Source: an uncultured Alistipes sp. (GTDB lineage Bacteria > Bacteroidota > Bacteroidia > Bacteroidales > UBA932). Taken from it: 64,000 nucleotides of DNA. A model generated the notes under the pieces. That model was not told the origin of the DNA. It was given only the letters and a program-made list of their open reading frames with translations, and ran no database searches. Each line of letters starts with the position of its first letter. Position 1 is the stretch's first letter. Made by a program: the position numbers and the translations under genes. Shown one piece after another: positions 17,902-28,000 of this stretch. Location of the stretch: assembly GCA_900544175.1 (NCBI GenBank), contig UQUN01000008.1:1-64000 (forward strand), in the 5' to 3' direction.

Positions 17902-18090
17902 GGCTGGAAAGACAACCGGGTACACGGGAAAGAATGGTCCAGGGAGCAGATAGCACGCTACTGGGCAGAGACTTACCATAAGCCGACCGACCAGACACAT
18001 CCTGAGACCGATGACTACAGCGGCCTGCTGCAGGAAGTGCACCTGTTCTTTGACCTCGGATACCGGCTGGCACAGGAAATAGCCAGCCGT
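17902..18090 (+). pseudogene. Unidentified gene remnant between PhzF and the aldo/keto reductase
   Basis: The 369-bp stretch 17728-18096 has no intact gene. On the plus strand, a frame opening after a stop at 17899 encodes residues that look like real protein: KEWSREQIARYWAETYHKP, then ETDDYSGLLQEVHLFFDLGY, until it runs into the antisense of the aldo/keto reductase. There is no start codon and no recognisable family. It may be the 3' piece of a decayed gene. Confidence 0.3.
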
Positions 18091-18096
18091 CCTCCC

Positions 18097-18948
18097 CTAC
18101 CCGTAGGTCTCAATCAAGAACTTCACAAACTGCGGATCGCCGAAGTTCACCGTACCGGCGTCATGCTGGTTGAGCGTACTGATCTTCCGCATTTCCTCCT
18201 CACTCAGAGTGAAGTCGAAGATATCCAGGTTCTGACGCATACGCTCCACGTGCGTGCTCTTGGGGATGGCCACGATGCCCCGCTGCGTGAGCCAGCGCAG
18301 CGCCACCTGTGCGGCGGTCTTCCCGTAGCCCTCACCGATGGAGGCGAGCACTCCGTTCCTTACCACTCCGTCGACACCCTCGCCGCCGAGCGGCCCCCAG
18401 GCCATCATCCTCGTGCCGTGTTCCTCAAGAACCGGTCCGATGCCCTGCTGCTGGACAAGGGGATTGCATTGCAGCTGGTTCACCATCGGCTTGATGTCCA
18501 CATAGTGGGCGAAGTCGAAGAAACGTCCAGCCTGGAAGTTGCTTACGCCGATGGCGCGCACCTTGCCTTCGCGGCAGGCTTTCTCCATAGCCCTCCACGA
18601 GCCGAACACGTCGCCGTATGCCTGATGGATGAGCAGCAGGTCGATGTAGTCAGTCTTCAGCTTGCGCAGGCTCTCGTCGATGCTTGCCGCTGCTTTCTCC
18701 TCGCCGGCATTCGATATCCATACTTTCGTCACTAGGAAAATATCCTGCCGGGGGACACTGCTCTTGCTGATGGCGTTCCCCACGCCTTCCTCGTTGAAGT
18801 AGGCCTGCGCCGTGTCAATCAGGCGATAACCCACGTTCAGTGCATCGCTCACGCACCGCTCGCATTCCTGCGGGGCGACCTTGAACACACCGTAGCCCAA
18901 TAGCGGCATTTCCACGCCGTTGTTCAATTTAATGGTATTCATCATCAT
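18097..18948 (-). CDS. Aldo/keto reductase
   Basis: 283-residue (alpha/beta)8 NADPH-dependent reductase of the AKR family. The catalytic tetrad is Asp45, Tyr50, Lys75 and His108 (segments DTAQAYFNEE, VTKVW and LLIHQ). The C-terminal IPKSTHVERMRQNLDIFDF segment is the usual NADP phosphate-binding motif. It resembles 2,5-diketo-gluconate reductase/YvgN-type enzymes; the physiological substrate is unknown. It overlaps the preceding aldo/keto reductase gene by 4 bp, and the two proteins are clearly similar, pointing to an old tandem duplication and co-expression. Confidence 0.93.
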   Translation of the reverse strand: MMMNTIKLNNGVEMPLLGYGVFKVAPQECERCVSDALNVGYRLIDTAQAYFNEEGVGNAISKSSVPRQDIFLVTKVWISNAGEEKAAASIDESLRKLKTDYIDLLLIHQAYGDVFGSWRAMEKACREGKVRAIGVSNFQAGRFFDFAHYVDIKPMVNQLQCNPLVQQQGIGPVLEEHGTRMMAWGPLGGEGVDGVVRNGVLASIGEGYGKTAAQVALRWLTQRGIVAIPKSTHVERMRQNLDIFDFTLSEEEMRKISTLNQHDAGTVNFGDPQFVKFLIETYG

Positions 18949-19793
18949 TCGTGTATTTTATAAGTTCCTATTCCTCTTACTGTCTGCAGGTCCATATCGT
19001 CATAGATAGGACTGCGGCCGGTATCCAGTCCGGCAATGGCCCGCATCTCCTCCTCCGTCAGGGTGAAGTCGAAGATGTTCAGGTTCTCTATCATGCGTTC
19101 GCGGCGCACGGTCTTGGGGATTACCACCACATTCCGCTGGTTCAGCCAGCGCAGGACGACGTTGCCCACCGTCTTGCCGTGCCGGGCGGCAATGGCTTTC
19201 AGGACGGGGTTGTTCCAGATGTCGTTCTGTCCTTCCGCAAACGGAGCCCACGCCTCGTGCTGTATGCCTTCCTGACGGAGAAATGTGTTGGCTGCCTTCT
19301 GCTGGAAGAACGGATGGGTCTCCAGCTGGTTGACGGCCGGTTTCACCTCATTGTGCAGGAAGAGGTCCTGCAGACGCTCGCTGCTGAAGCTCGTCACTCC
19401 GATGGCACGGATGCGTCCCTCCCTGTAGAGCCGCTCGGCTGCCCGCCATGCCGCATAGTAGTTGCCGTAAGGCTTGTGCAGCAGGTACAGGTCGAGGTAA
19501 TCCAGTCCGAGTTTCTTCATCGAGAGGTCGAATGCACGCAGGGCATCGTCATACTCATAGTCCTGCACCCACAGCTTGGTGGTCACGAAGACATCCTCAC
19601 GCTTCAGATCGCTGTGCCGCAGGGCATTACCCACCTGTTCCTCATTGAAATAGGAGGCAGCAGTGTCAATCATCCGGTACCCTGCCTCAAGGGCGTCGGT
19701 CACGATACGTTCCGTTTCATTCACGGGAATCTGAAAGACGCCGAAACCGATGGACGACATCATCACTCCGTTGTTCAGTCTTACTTGTCTCAT
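18945..19793 (-). CDS. Aldo/keto reductase (tandem paralogue)
   Basis: 282 residues from the ATG at 19793 (MRQVRLNNG); a longer open frame to 20018 crosses the promoter region and the start of the divergent regulator and is not credible. The tetrad is Asp43, Tyr48, Lys73 and His106, with IPKTVRRERMIENL as the NADP-binding segment. First gene of a two-gene operon with the following reductase (4-bp overlap). A TAATTTTG promoter box lies at 19821-19828. It is divergent from an AraC-type regulator that probably controls the pair. Confidence 0.92.
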   Translation of the reverse strand: MRQVRLNNGVMMSSIGFGVFQIPVNETERIVTDALEAGYRMIDTAASYFNEEQVGNALRHSDLKREDVFVTTKLWVQDYEYDDALRAFDLSMKKLGLDYLDLYLLHKPYGNYYAAWRAAERLYREGRIRAIGVTSFSSERLQDLFLHNEVKPAVNQLETHPFFQQKAANTFLRQEGIQHEAWAPFAEGQNDIWNNPVLKAIAARHGKTVGNVVLRWLNQRNVVVIPKTVRRERMIENLNIFDFTLTEEEMRAIAGLDTGRSPIYDDMDLQTVRGIGTYKIHE

Positions 19794-19820
19794 ACTGTTG
19801 TCTTGTTTTGAATCACGCTG

Positions 19821-19828
19821 CAAAATTA
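19821..19828 (-). promoter_or_regulatory. Predicted -7 promoter box of the aldo/keto reductase operon
   Basis: The minus strand reads TAATTTTG, an exact TAnnTTTG match, 27 bp upstream of the start codon, within the divergent region shared with the AraC-type gene. Confidence 0.5.
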
Positions 19829-19931
19829 CAGGCGGCAGGTGATCCGGATGTTGCAAAATCGGGGGATATATTTTCACATTTCGTGGTTTTTGCCTACATT
19901 CGTACCGCAGACCGGCAAACAGGGGAAACGT

Positions 19932-20783
19932 ATGGAACAGCAGGAAAAGGACAGAATATTCTTCATGGATTCGATCAGGGACTTCGATGTCAGGGAGCAT
20001 CCCCAGAGCGTAATCCATATCCTCTGCACGAGGGGAAGCATGAGTTTCCGCTTCCAGAATGTCAATTACAACATCGTTGCGGGCGACTACGTCATACTGA
20101 CCAATATGTCGCTGGCATCCGGTTTCTCCGAATCGGATGACTACAGCGCCCTCACGATGGGACTGTCCGCACAGTTCGTGATGTCAATGGCCATACGCAA
20201 CAACTACGGCATCATCGGACACCTCAGCCTCTTGCAGAATCCGGTGATGAAACTCTCGCCCCACGACTTCCGTAAATGCGTCTGCGACATGGAACGGCTC
20301 CGGGAAAGGCTGACGGACGGAGGGCCGCATCTGTTCCGAGAGGAAATGCTGGGCTGCCTTATGACAGCGCACATCCTGGACCTGTACGACATCCACGCTC
20401 GCGGCCAGGCAGTCCGGCAGGTCTCGGAACATACCGCCAGGCTGCTGCAGCAGTTTATCGGAATGCTTTACAACGGGGAGTACATCCAGCACCGGGATGT
20501 CCCCTACTATGCCTCCCGCCTCTGCGTCACTCCCCACTACCTCTCCGAGATTTGCAGGAAAGCCTGCGGCAGGCCGGCCACCTACTGGATAGACCGCTTC
20601 ACCCTGCATGAGATTGCGAACCTCCTGTGCCAAAAGGAGCTGCCGCTGTCGGAGATAGCCGCCAGGCTGAACTTCTCGTCCTTTTCCTATTTCAGCAGGT
20701 ACGTATCCAGGCATTTCGGCATTTCCCCCAATGCCTACAGGGAATCCCTTAAGAGGAAATCATGCTTTCCAATATCAGTCTGA
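19932..20783 (+). CDS. AraC-family transcriptional regulator
   Basis: 283 residues from the ATG at 19932 (MEQQEKDRIFFMD). The N-terminal half resembles a cupin-like ligand-binding domain (SMSFRFQNVNYNIVAGDYVIL). The C-terminal third is an AraC double helix-turn-helix, with YASRLCVTPHYLSEICRK and then SEIAARLNFSSFSYFSRYVS. It is transcribed away from the two aldo/keto reductase genes, with about 138 bp between the start codons. By common arrangement it is the likely regulator of that operon; its inducer is unknown. Confidence 0.92.
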   Translation: MEQQEKDRIFFMDSIRDFDVREHPQSVIHILCTRGSMSFRFQNVNYNIVAGDYVILTNMSLASGFSESDDYSALTMGLSAQFVMSMAIRNNYGIIGHLSLLQNPVMKLSPHDFRKCVCDMERLRERLTDGGPHLFREEMLGCLMTAHILDLYDIHARGQAVRQVSEHTARLLQQFIGMLYNGEYIQHRDVPYYASRLCVTPHYLSEICRKACGRPATYWIDRFTLHEIANLLCQKELPLSEIAARLNFSSFSYFSRYVSRHFGISPNAYRESLKRKSCFPISV

Positions 20784-20876
20784 TGTATGAGTCCTTATGC
20801 TTCACATCTTTCATCTCAGTATTCGCCTGTATTTTTTGCATGTTTGCGCTTCAGGCATTTATGACGGTAAAGTTGC

Positions 20877-20884
20877 TATCTTTG
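20877..20884 (+). promoter_or_regulatory. Predicted -7 promoter box of pncB
   Basis: TATCTTTG, an exact TAnnTTTG match, 39 bp before the pncB start codon. The remaining 140-bp gap after the AraC gene shows nothing else. Confidence 0.55.
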
Positions 20885-20923
20885 TCCGATGAAAGTGTTT
20901 AAGCGAAATCGAACAGCAATACC

Positions 20924-22150
20924 ATGAAACAGATAATAACCCACTTCACAGACGATGACCTGTACAAGTTCACCATGTGCTGCGCCGTGATAGACAACTT
21001 TCCGAGAGCGCAGGTAAAATACACATTCATTGACCGGGACGACACTGTCTATCCTGCAGGCTTCGCAAAAGAGCTGGAAGAACAGATAGCCATGCTGGAA
21101 TCCGTGACCATAACGGATGACGAGATCGAGTTCATGCAGAGGAAATGCAGCTACATACCCGGATGGTTCCATACTTACCTGAAAGGATACAGGTTCAACA
21201 GAAAATGGGTGGAAATACGACAGGATGAGACAGGCCGGCTGCACATCGGCATAGAAGGGAGCTGGGCCGGGACCATTTTGCTGGAAGTAAAGATACTTGC
21301 GATAATATCAGAGCTTTACTACATAATGACGGGGCAAAACAAGCGGTTCGACTACGGAAAATACTACTGGAAGACATACAGAAAAGCAGAGAGACTGCTT
21401 GAGGCCGGATGCGTATACAGTGATTTCGGAACAAGGCGAAGAGCGTCTTTCGAAGCCGAGGAAACCGTAGTGAGAGCAATGAAGGACTGCAGCATGAGCC
21501 GCAGATGGGACGGGAGCTTTGTCGGGACAAGCAACGTGTATCTCGCTATGAAATACGACCTGCTTCCGGTGGGAACCATGGCACACGAATTCGTCTGCGC
21601 CATAGGAGGCATGTTCGGTCCACAGATGGCCAACAATATTGCTATGAACTTGTGGCGCAAGACATTCCGTGGTGCACTCGGAACATTCCTATATGACAGT
21701 TTCGGCTGGGAGATATTCAGTCTCAATTTCTCGGAGGATTTCGCAAATCTTTTCAAAGGTCTGCGCGTAGACAGCGGGGACAACAAGGAACAGCTTGACC
21801 TCATAGTAAAGAAATACAAGTCCCTGGGCATTGATCCGCGGACAAAACAGGTGATATTCAGCAATGCCCTTGACGTGGACAGTGCCATAGACATCCAGAA
21901 ATACGCAGTACGGTACTGCCAGCCGTCTTTCGGCATAGGCACCCACCTTACCAATGACTTTGAGGACATCAAGCCGATGAACATTGTCATCAAGCTCATA
22001 GCTGCGAAGATAACCGAATCATGGACATTCTACAACGACACCTGCAAACTGAGCGAGGACAGCGGAAAGCATACCGGCAGACCCGATGTAGTCCACCGGT
22101 TCATGAATGCGCTCAACATAAAGGAAAATCCCGACGTATCAGATAAGTGA
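20924..22150 (+). CDS. pncB: Nicotinate phosphoribosyltransferase
   Basis: 408 residues, full length for bacterial PncB. It converts nicotinate and PRPP (with ATP) into nicotinate mononucleotide in the Preiss-Handler NAD salvage pathway. Signatures include the N-terminal TDDDLYKFTMCCAV, the LLPVGTMAHEFVCA motif with the conserved His, FKGLRVDSGD with the catalytic-site Asp, and the late FGIGTHLTND phosphate-binding loop. It is a single gene whose last 12 bp overlap the end of the convergent antiporter gene. Confidence 0.96.
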   Translation: MKQIITHFTDDDLYKFTMCCAVIDNFPRAQVKYTFIDRDDTVYPAGFAKELEEQIAMLESVTITDDEIEFMQRKCSYIPGWFHTYLKGYRFNRKWVEIRQDETGRLHIGIEGSWAGTILLEVKILAIISELYYIMTGQNKRFDYGKYYWKTYRKAERLLEAGCVYSDFGTRRRASFEAEETVVRAMKDCSMSRRWDGSFVGTSNVYLAMKYDLLPVGTMAHEFVCAIGGMFGPQMANNIAMNLWRKTFRGALGTFLYDSFGWEIFSLNFSEDFANLFKGLRVDSGDNKEQLDLIVKKYKSLGIDPRTKQVIFSNALDVDSAIDIQKYAVRYCQPSFGIGTHLTNDFEDIKPMNIVIKLIAAKITESWTFYNDTCKLSEDSGKHTGRPDVVHRFMNALNIKENPDVSDK

Positions 22151-23503
22151 CAGCAGGAAATTCTGTAGCATATAGACTAATATGCCGGCAAAATACCCCA
22201 TAAGGGCAAGCAGGCTTATATGCTTGAAATACCAGATGACATTGATGTGCTCCAGTCCCATGGCCACGACACCGGCCGCCGATCCTATTATTATGATGCT
22301 TCCACCTGTTCCTGCACAATAAGCCAGCATATGCCAGAATGTACCGTCCACTACGAAATTGGACAGATACGCTGCATCCGCGGATGCAGCCAGCCCTGCC
22401 ATGTCGACTACAGGAAACATTCCCATACTGGCCGCAACCAGAGCAGAGTTGTCTACGACAGATGAGAGCAGACCGATAATGGTACTTATGGCACTGGCAT
22501 TATGCACACCCTTGTTAAGGGCATCGGCCATATCCGTCAGCACACCGGCTGTTCCAAGAGCCGACACCGACATCAGGATTCCGAGCAGAAAAAGCACTGT
22601 TGACATGTCTATCTGCTTGATTATCTTTGACACCTTGTTTTTAGCCGACTCTTCCACAGTCTTTTTCTTACGGTACATGAGATCTGTGTATATCCACATT
22701 ATGGCGAGAGCGAACATCACCCCAATATAAGGAGGGAGTCCGACAAGCCCCTTGAAAACCGGTACCATCACCAGAAGGAAGACACCGAGGACAAGAATCG
22801 TACGGCTCTCCCGACCGCTTATGAAATCCGGACGGAACGCTGCGTCCTCATTGGTATGCTGCTCCGCAATAACACCTTTGAGGAACCTTGCGGCAATGGC
22901 TGTCGGAAGATACATGCACACCAGACAGGGGATGACAAGTGACTTCATCAGTTCCAATGACGTCACATTGCCTTTCATCCACAGCAGTATCGTCGAGATA
23001 TCCCCTATGGGTGACCATGCTCCGCCACAGTTGGCCGCAATCACGATTATGGAGGCGAAAAGCCATCGTTCCTTATAATTGGTTATCATACGCCGCAGCA
23101 GCATGACCATTACTATAGTGGTGGTCATGTTGTCGAGGACTGAAGACATAAGAAAAGTTATGGTAGCAATCAGCCACATCAGTCTCGTCTTCCTGCGCGT
23201 AGTGATATGGCGGGTTATGACCTCGAATCCTCCGTGGGAGTCTATGATATCCACTATTGTCATCGCACCTATCAGAAAGACTATGATCTCACAGGCACCT
23301 CCAAGAGCGGAAAGCAGACTTTCCATGACTCCGGCATGAGTCATGTCCGGATCAATATTCTGCGAAAACAGACTCAATATGCTCCATAATACACAGCAAA
23401 GAAGCAAGGCTACTGAGGATTTATTGACGTTGAGCCGGTTTTCCATCGCTATGACCACATACGCCAATACAAAGATTATTATAAGGATATTTGCAATTCC
23501 CAT
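22139..23503 (-). CDS. nhaD: NhaD-type Na+/H+ antiporter
   Basis: 454-residue integral membrane protein of the ion transporter superfamily with about a dozen hydrophobic segments. NhaD-like features include the SSVLDNMTTTIVMVMLLRR segment in the first half, GGAWSPIGDISTILLW and, symmetrically, SSVVDNSALVAASMGMF in the second half. These inverted repeats with Asp-Asn pairs are the usual ion-binding regions. It exports Na+ (or Li+) in exchange for protons and helps pH and sodium homeostasis. It is convergent with pncB (12-bp overlap). An ATTGTTTAACAAT hyphenated palindrome lies about 24 bp upstream of the start. Confidence 0.85.
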   Translation of the reverse strand: MGIANILIIIFVLAYVVIAMENRLNVNKSSVALLLCCVLWSILSLFSQNIDPDMTHAGVMESLLSALGGACEIIVFLIGAMTIVDIIDSHGGFEVITRHITTRRKTRLMWLIATITFLMSSVLDNMTTTIVMVMLLRRMITNYKERWLFASIIVIAANCGGAWSPIGDISTILLWMKGNVTSLELMKSLVIPCLVCMYLPTAIAARFLKGVIAEQHTNEDAAFRPDFISGRESRTILVLGVFLLVMVPVFKGLVGLPPYIGVMFALAIMWIYTDLMYRKKKTVEESAKNKVSKIIKQIDMSTVLFLLGILMSVSALGTAGVLTDMADALNKGVHNASAISTIIGLLSSVVDNSALVAASMGMFPVVDMAGLAASADAAYLSNFVVDGTFWHMLAYCAGTGGSIIIIGSAAGVVAMGLEHINVIWYFKHISLLALMGYFAGILVYMLQNFLLSLI

Positions 23504-23526
23504 AAGGAATAAAACAACTTAGTTAT

Positions 23527-23539
23527 ATTGTTTAACAAT
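23527..23539. promoter_or_regulatory. Hyphenated palindrome upstream of the antiporter gene
   Basis: ATTGTTTAACAAT is a 6+1+6 palindrome, 24 bp upstream of the antiporter start codon. It could be an operator; no regulator is identified. Confidence 0.25.
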
Positions 23540-23570
23540 TTAGTTACGCGGTTCTCGGTGCTGTTTCCGG

Positions 23571-24926
23571 TCACTGGGAACGCGCGGATGAATGCAAAAA
23601 ATGAGCCACAGCCTCGGCTACGACATAACTGCTTCCACCGATAAATACAATATCCTTATCCGACGCACGCTCTAAAGCGATATCAACGGCCCTTCCGACA
23701 TCAGGCACGTCCACCGAGTCCAGCTCCTCCTGCCGCATACCACGGCGCAGCATGGAGCGGTCCAGCAGAGTCTTGAGATCCGCAGCCGGCATGGCCCTGC
23801 TGCCTTCAGCCTGAGTGAGAACATACGAGGCACCTGAGGGAAGAAGCTCCACCACCGATGCCACATCCTTGTCTCCAGCCATACCATATACCATTATTAT
23901 ATGCCTGTCACCGGCCTCTTTAACAAGCTGTTTCATGGATACCGAAAGGGCCTCTACATTGTGACCGATATCGCATATAACCTCAGGAGACACTGAGAGT
24001 CTCTCCCATCTGCCCCTCAATCCTGAAATATGAGCCGCATGAGTGACAGCCCGGAAAACCTCATCGTGCAAGCTCACTTCAGAAGCACGGAGCACGCGGA
24101 GGGCCGTAAACACTGTGGCAATGTTCATGGACTGGCAATCCGATCCAAGGTCCGCCTCCTTCGCCGCCGCCGCCACCACGGGACTTCCGCCATAGGCATC
24201 ACTGCTCCGGTAAAGCCTGCATCCGCGCTTTCCGGCGACTGACTCCACTACCCGCATGGCCTCATCCGGCAGATATCCTGCCACCACAGGCACGCCAGGC
24301 TTGATTATACCGCACTTCTCATAAGCGATACTGGAGATTGTGTCTCCAAGGATATCCTTATGGTCCAGACCTATAGATGTAATTATACTGAGTTCGGGCA
24401 TGATGATGTTCGTAGAGTCAAGCCTTCCCCCCAGCCCGGTCTCTATTACTGCGGCATCCACACCGTGCCTCCTGAAATAATCGAATGCCATAGCCGTTGT
24501 GATCTCGAAAAACGAAGGACGTCTATCTTCTATGAACTGCCTGCACCTGCACACGAAGTCCACCACCTCGTCCTTGCCTATCTCCCGGCAGTATCGGCCA
24601 CCGGAATCCGGTTCTGACGACACTGTCCTTATCCTCTCCCTGAAATCCAGCAAATGCGGAGACGTGTACAGCCCTATGACGGAACCGGGACGGCTGAATG
24701 CCAGAGCGGATGCAAGCATATGGGCAACCGACCCCTTGCCGTTCGTTCCGGCAATATGTACAAACACCCCACCTTTATGAGGATTTCCAAGAAAATCCGA
24801 GAAATCCGACATGGTTTCCAGTCCAGGATGATAGCCTGCAGTCCCGACTTTCTGGAAAGACGGAGCGATGGAACAGAGCATTTCCACGCACCTTTCATAT
24901 TCATTGTCCAATCCAACAACTGACAT
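23571..24926 (-). CDS. folC: Folylpolyglutamate/dihydrofolate synthase
   Basis: 451 residues from the ATG at 24926 (MSVVGLDNEYERC). The longer frame to 24968 would run through the promoter region. The ATP loop HIAGTNGKGSVAHM is at about 58-70 and ETGLGGRLDSTN follows, both diagnostic of FolC in the Mur ligase superfamily. The enzyme adds glutamate to dihydropteroate and to folates, the last step of dihydrofolate synthesis and of folate retention. It is divergent from purL, another folate-dependent pathway gene, with 86 bp between start codons. Confidence 0.95.
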   Translation of the reverse strand: MSVVGLDNEYERCVEMLCSIAPSFQKVGTAGYHPGLETMSDFSDFLGNPHKGGVFVHIAGTNGKGSVAHMLASALAFSRPGSVIGLYTSPHLLDFRERIRTVSSEPDSGGRYCREIGKDEVVDFVCRCRQFIEDRRPSFFEITTAMAFDYFRRHGVDAAVIETGLGGRLDSTNIIMPELSIITSIGLDHKDILGDTISSIAYEKCGIIKPGVPVVAGYLPDEAMRVVESVAGKRGCRLYRSSDAYGGSPVVAAAAKEADLGSDCQSMNIATVFTALRVLRASEVSLHDEVFRAVTHAAHISGLRGRWERLSVSPEVICDIGHNVEALSVSMKQLVKEAGDRHIIMVYGMAGDKDVASVVELLPSGASYVLTQAEGSRAMPAADLKTLLDRSMLRRGMRQEELDSVDVPDVGRAVDIALERASDKDIVFIGGSSYVVAEAVAHFLHSSARSQ

Positions 24927-24983
24927 ATTCGAAAAATTGCGCACAAAAATGGCAATAATTCTCAACAATTGGCAAAATTTCCC

Positions 24984-24991
24984 TATTTTTG
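24984..24991 (+). promoter_or_regulatory. Predicted -7 promoter box of purL
   Basis: TATTTTTG, an exact TAnnTTTG match, 21 bp upstream of the purL start codon. Confidence 0.55.
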
Positions 24992-25012
24992 ACAGTCAAA
25001 TCATAAACAAAT

Positions 25013-28000
25013 ATGGTATATTTTTTCCGATCCCAGGAGGGACAGATCATAGCAGTAGACTCTCAGACAAATATTTCCGCTGAGACATCTGAAACATTGA
25101 GATGGCTTTTCTCTGATGCCGAACTTCTGAAAGACACATCCGTCGACGGGACATTCATCGGTCCCAGACGGGAGATGATAACACCATGGAGTACCGCGGC
25201 CGTAGAGATAACTCAGAATATGAATATCACCGGCATCAACAGAATCGAGGAGTATTTCCCTGTGGACAGGAAAAAGTATCCGTCCGAATCTGACATACCC
25301 TACGACAGGATGCTGCAGCGCATATACAACGGCCTTGACGGCAGCATATTCACCGTAGAGCACAAACCGGAACCCATCCTTTACATATCGGATTTCGAGG
25401 AATACAACCGACAGGAAGGACTGGCTCTGTCCGAGGATGAGATCCTGTATCTAAAGAATCTTTCCGAAAAGATAGGAAGACCGCTTACTGACAGCGAGGT
25501 GTTCGGATTCTCCCAGGTCAATTCAGAACACTGCCGCCACAAGATATTCAACGGCACATTCATCATTGACGGAGTCGAGAAGGAATCCTCGCTTTTCAAG
25601 TTGATAAAGAAGACATCAGCGGTCAACCTGGGAAGAATCGTATCAGCCTACAAGGATAACTGCGCCTTCATAGAAGGTCCGCGGATCAGGATGTTCCACC
25701 CCGAATCCGCATCCAGACCCAGCTTTTTCAAGACCGAAGAGCAGAAAACCGTCATTTCGATGAAGGCGGAGACTCACAACTTCCCTACCACCGTGGAACC
25801 CTTCAACGGTGCGGCTACAGGCAGCGGAGGAGAAATCAGGGATCGCATGGCCGGTGGAAAAGGATCCTTCCCCATAGCCGGAACTGCGGTTTACATGACA
25901 TCCTATCCCCGCATCGACCAGGACAGGGCATGGGAGGCCCGTCCACCTCGCAAATGGCTGTACCAGACGCCTGCAGAGATACTTGTCAAGGCTTCAAACG
26001 GAGCGTCCGACTTCGGCAACAAGTTCGGCCAGCCCCTTATTTGCGGTTCCCTGCAGACATTCGAGCACACAGAGAACGATCCTGACGGATCTACCCGTGA
26101 ATACGGATACGACAAGGTTGTCATGCTCGCCGGAGGAGTAGGTTTCGCGAAGAAATCCGATGCGGCCAAGAGCCGTCCGTCAAAAGGAGACGGTATCGTA
26201 CTGCTCGGGGGCGACAACTACCGCATAGGCATGGGTGGAGGCGCTGTCTCCTCCGTGGCTACAGGTGAGTACGGCAATGCCATCGAGCTCAATGCAATAC
26301 AGCGCGCCAACCCGGAAATGCAGAAAAGAGTATACAACACCATACGCTCCGTAGCCGAAAAAGAGCACAACACCATCATCTCAATACATGACCACGGTGC
26401 AGGCGGACACTTGAACTGTCTGTCGGAACTTGTGGAGGAAGTCGGGGGAGACATTGACATATCCAAACTGCCGATAGGAGACCCTACCCTGTCCGACAAG
26501 GAAATCATCGGAAACGAGAGTCAGGAGAGAATGGGTCTGGTGATGAAGAAATCGGATACCGAAGAGCTGAGAAAGATAGCTGAAAGGGAAAGAGCGCCGT
26601 TCTACGTGATAGGAGAAGTAAGCGGAAAGGGCAATTTCACACTAAGGGACAGCCGTAACGGAGACACTCCCATAGACCTTGACCTGTCCGACATGTTCGG
26701 TTCCACACCCAAGACCGTCATGAGAGACTCGTCTCCGAAAGGAGGAGCGGACGGTCATGGCGGATTTGTTCCGGTCAAGGATTCCGGCATAATGCCGGCC
26801 GCCGATATGACCAAAGCCATAACGGACGTGCTTCTGCTGGAGTCCGTGGCATGCAAGGACTGGCTCACCAACAAGGTCGACCGCTCCGTGACAGGACTCA
26901 TCGCGTGCCAGCAGTGCTGCGGAGAGATACAGCTGCCACTCAACGACCTGGGAGTCACAGCTATCGGCTATGACGACCCCGAGGGCATCGCAATTTCCAT
27001 AGGACATGCTCCCGCTGCCGCGATGATTGATCCTGCCGCCGGATCGAGACTTGCCATAGCCGAGGCCCTGACAAACATCATATGGACTCCTGTCAAGGAC
27101 AACATATACGGAATATCCCTAAGCGCCAACTGGATGTGGCCATGCAGGAATGACGGCGAGAATGCCCGGCTGTATGCTGCTGTACAGGGAGCCAGTGACT
27201 TCGCCATCGCCATAGGAGTGAACATCCCGACGGGAAAGGACTCCATGTCAATGACCCAGAAATATCCTGACGGCAGGAAAGTGTTGTCTCCAGGAACCCT
27301 GATTGTATCTGCGTCAGGTGAGTGCAAGAATGTCAACCTTACACTGCATCCGGTCATGAGCAGGGACACCGACACTACATTATTGTACATACCTTTCGTA
27401 CACATAGGCAAAGGCAACAGCCATTTCCCGCTTGGGGGCTCCGCTTACGCCGCCACAGTCAGCAGAATTGGAGACAAGGCTCCTGATGTGGATGATCCTG
27501 CATATTTCAAGACCTGTTTCATGCACCTTCAGGATGCAATGTTCAATACAATGGACAATCCTGTCGTAGCCGGACACGATATCTCTGCAGGCGGCATGAT
27601 CGTGACGCTGCTGGAGATGTGCTTCGCAAATACTGACGGAGGTGCAGATATCGACCTGAGGGAATTCGGGTCATCGGATATCCTTCTTTCGGAGATACCC
27701 GGCGTTATAGTTCAGGTGAAGAACAGTGGGAAAGACGCGTTCCTGAAGGATCTCGGTCCCGTAAAGGCTTACAGCATAGGACACCCCTCTGATGGCCGCA
27801 ATATGACTGTCATTTATGGAACTGAGACCGAGCCCCACAGACTTGATCTCGATATCGATGCCATGAGGAACAGATGGTACAGGTCGTCCTATCTTCTGGA
27901 CTCCCTGCAGACAGCTCCGGAATGCGCTGAGAGCAGATTCGCCAACTACGGGCGCCAGCCTCTCAAGTTCTCTTTCCCGAAGTATTTCGACGGCAAGTAT

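Noticed and set aside
18037..18735. Plus-strand frame across the aldo/keto reductase
   Set aside because: Most of it is antisense to a complete reductase gene; only the part before 18,090 could be a real remnant.
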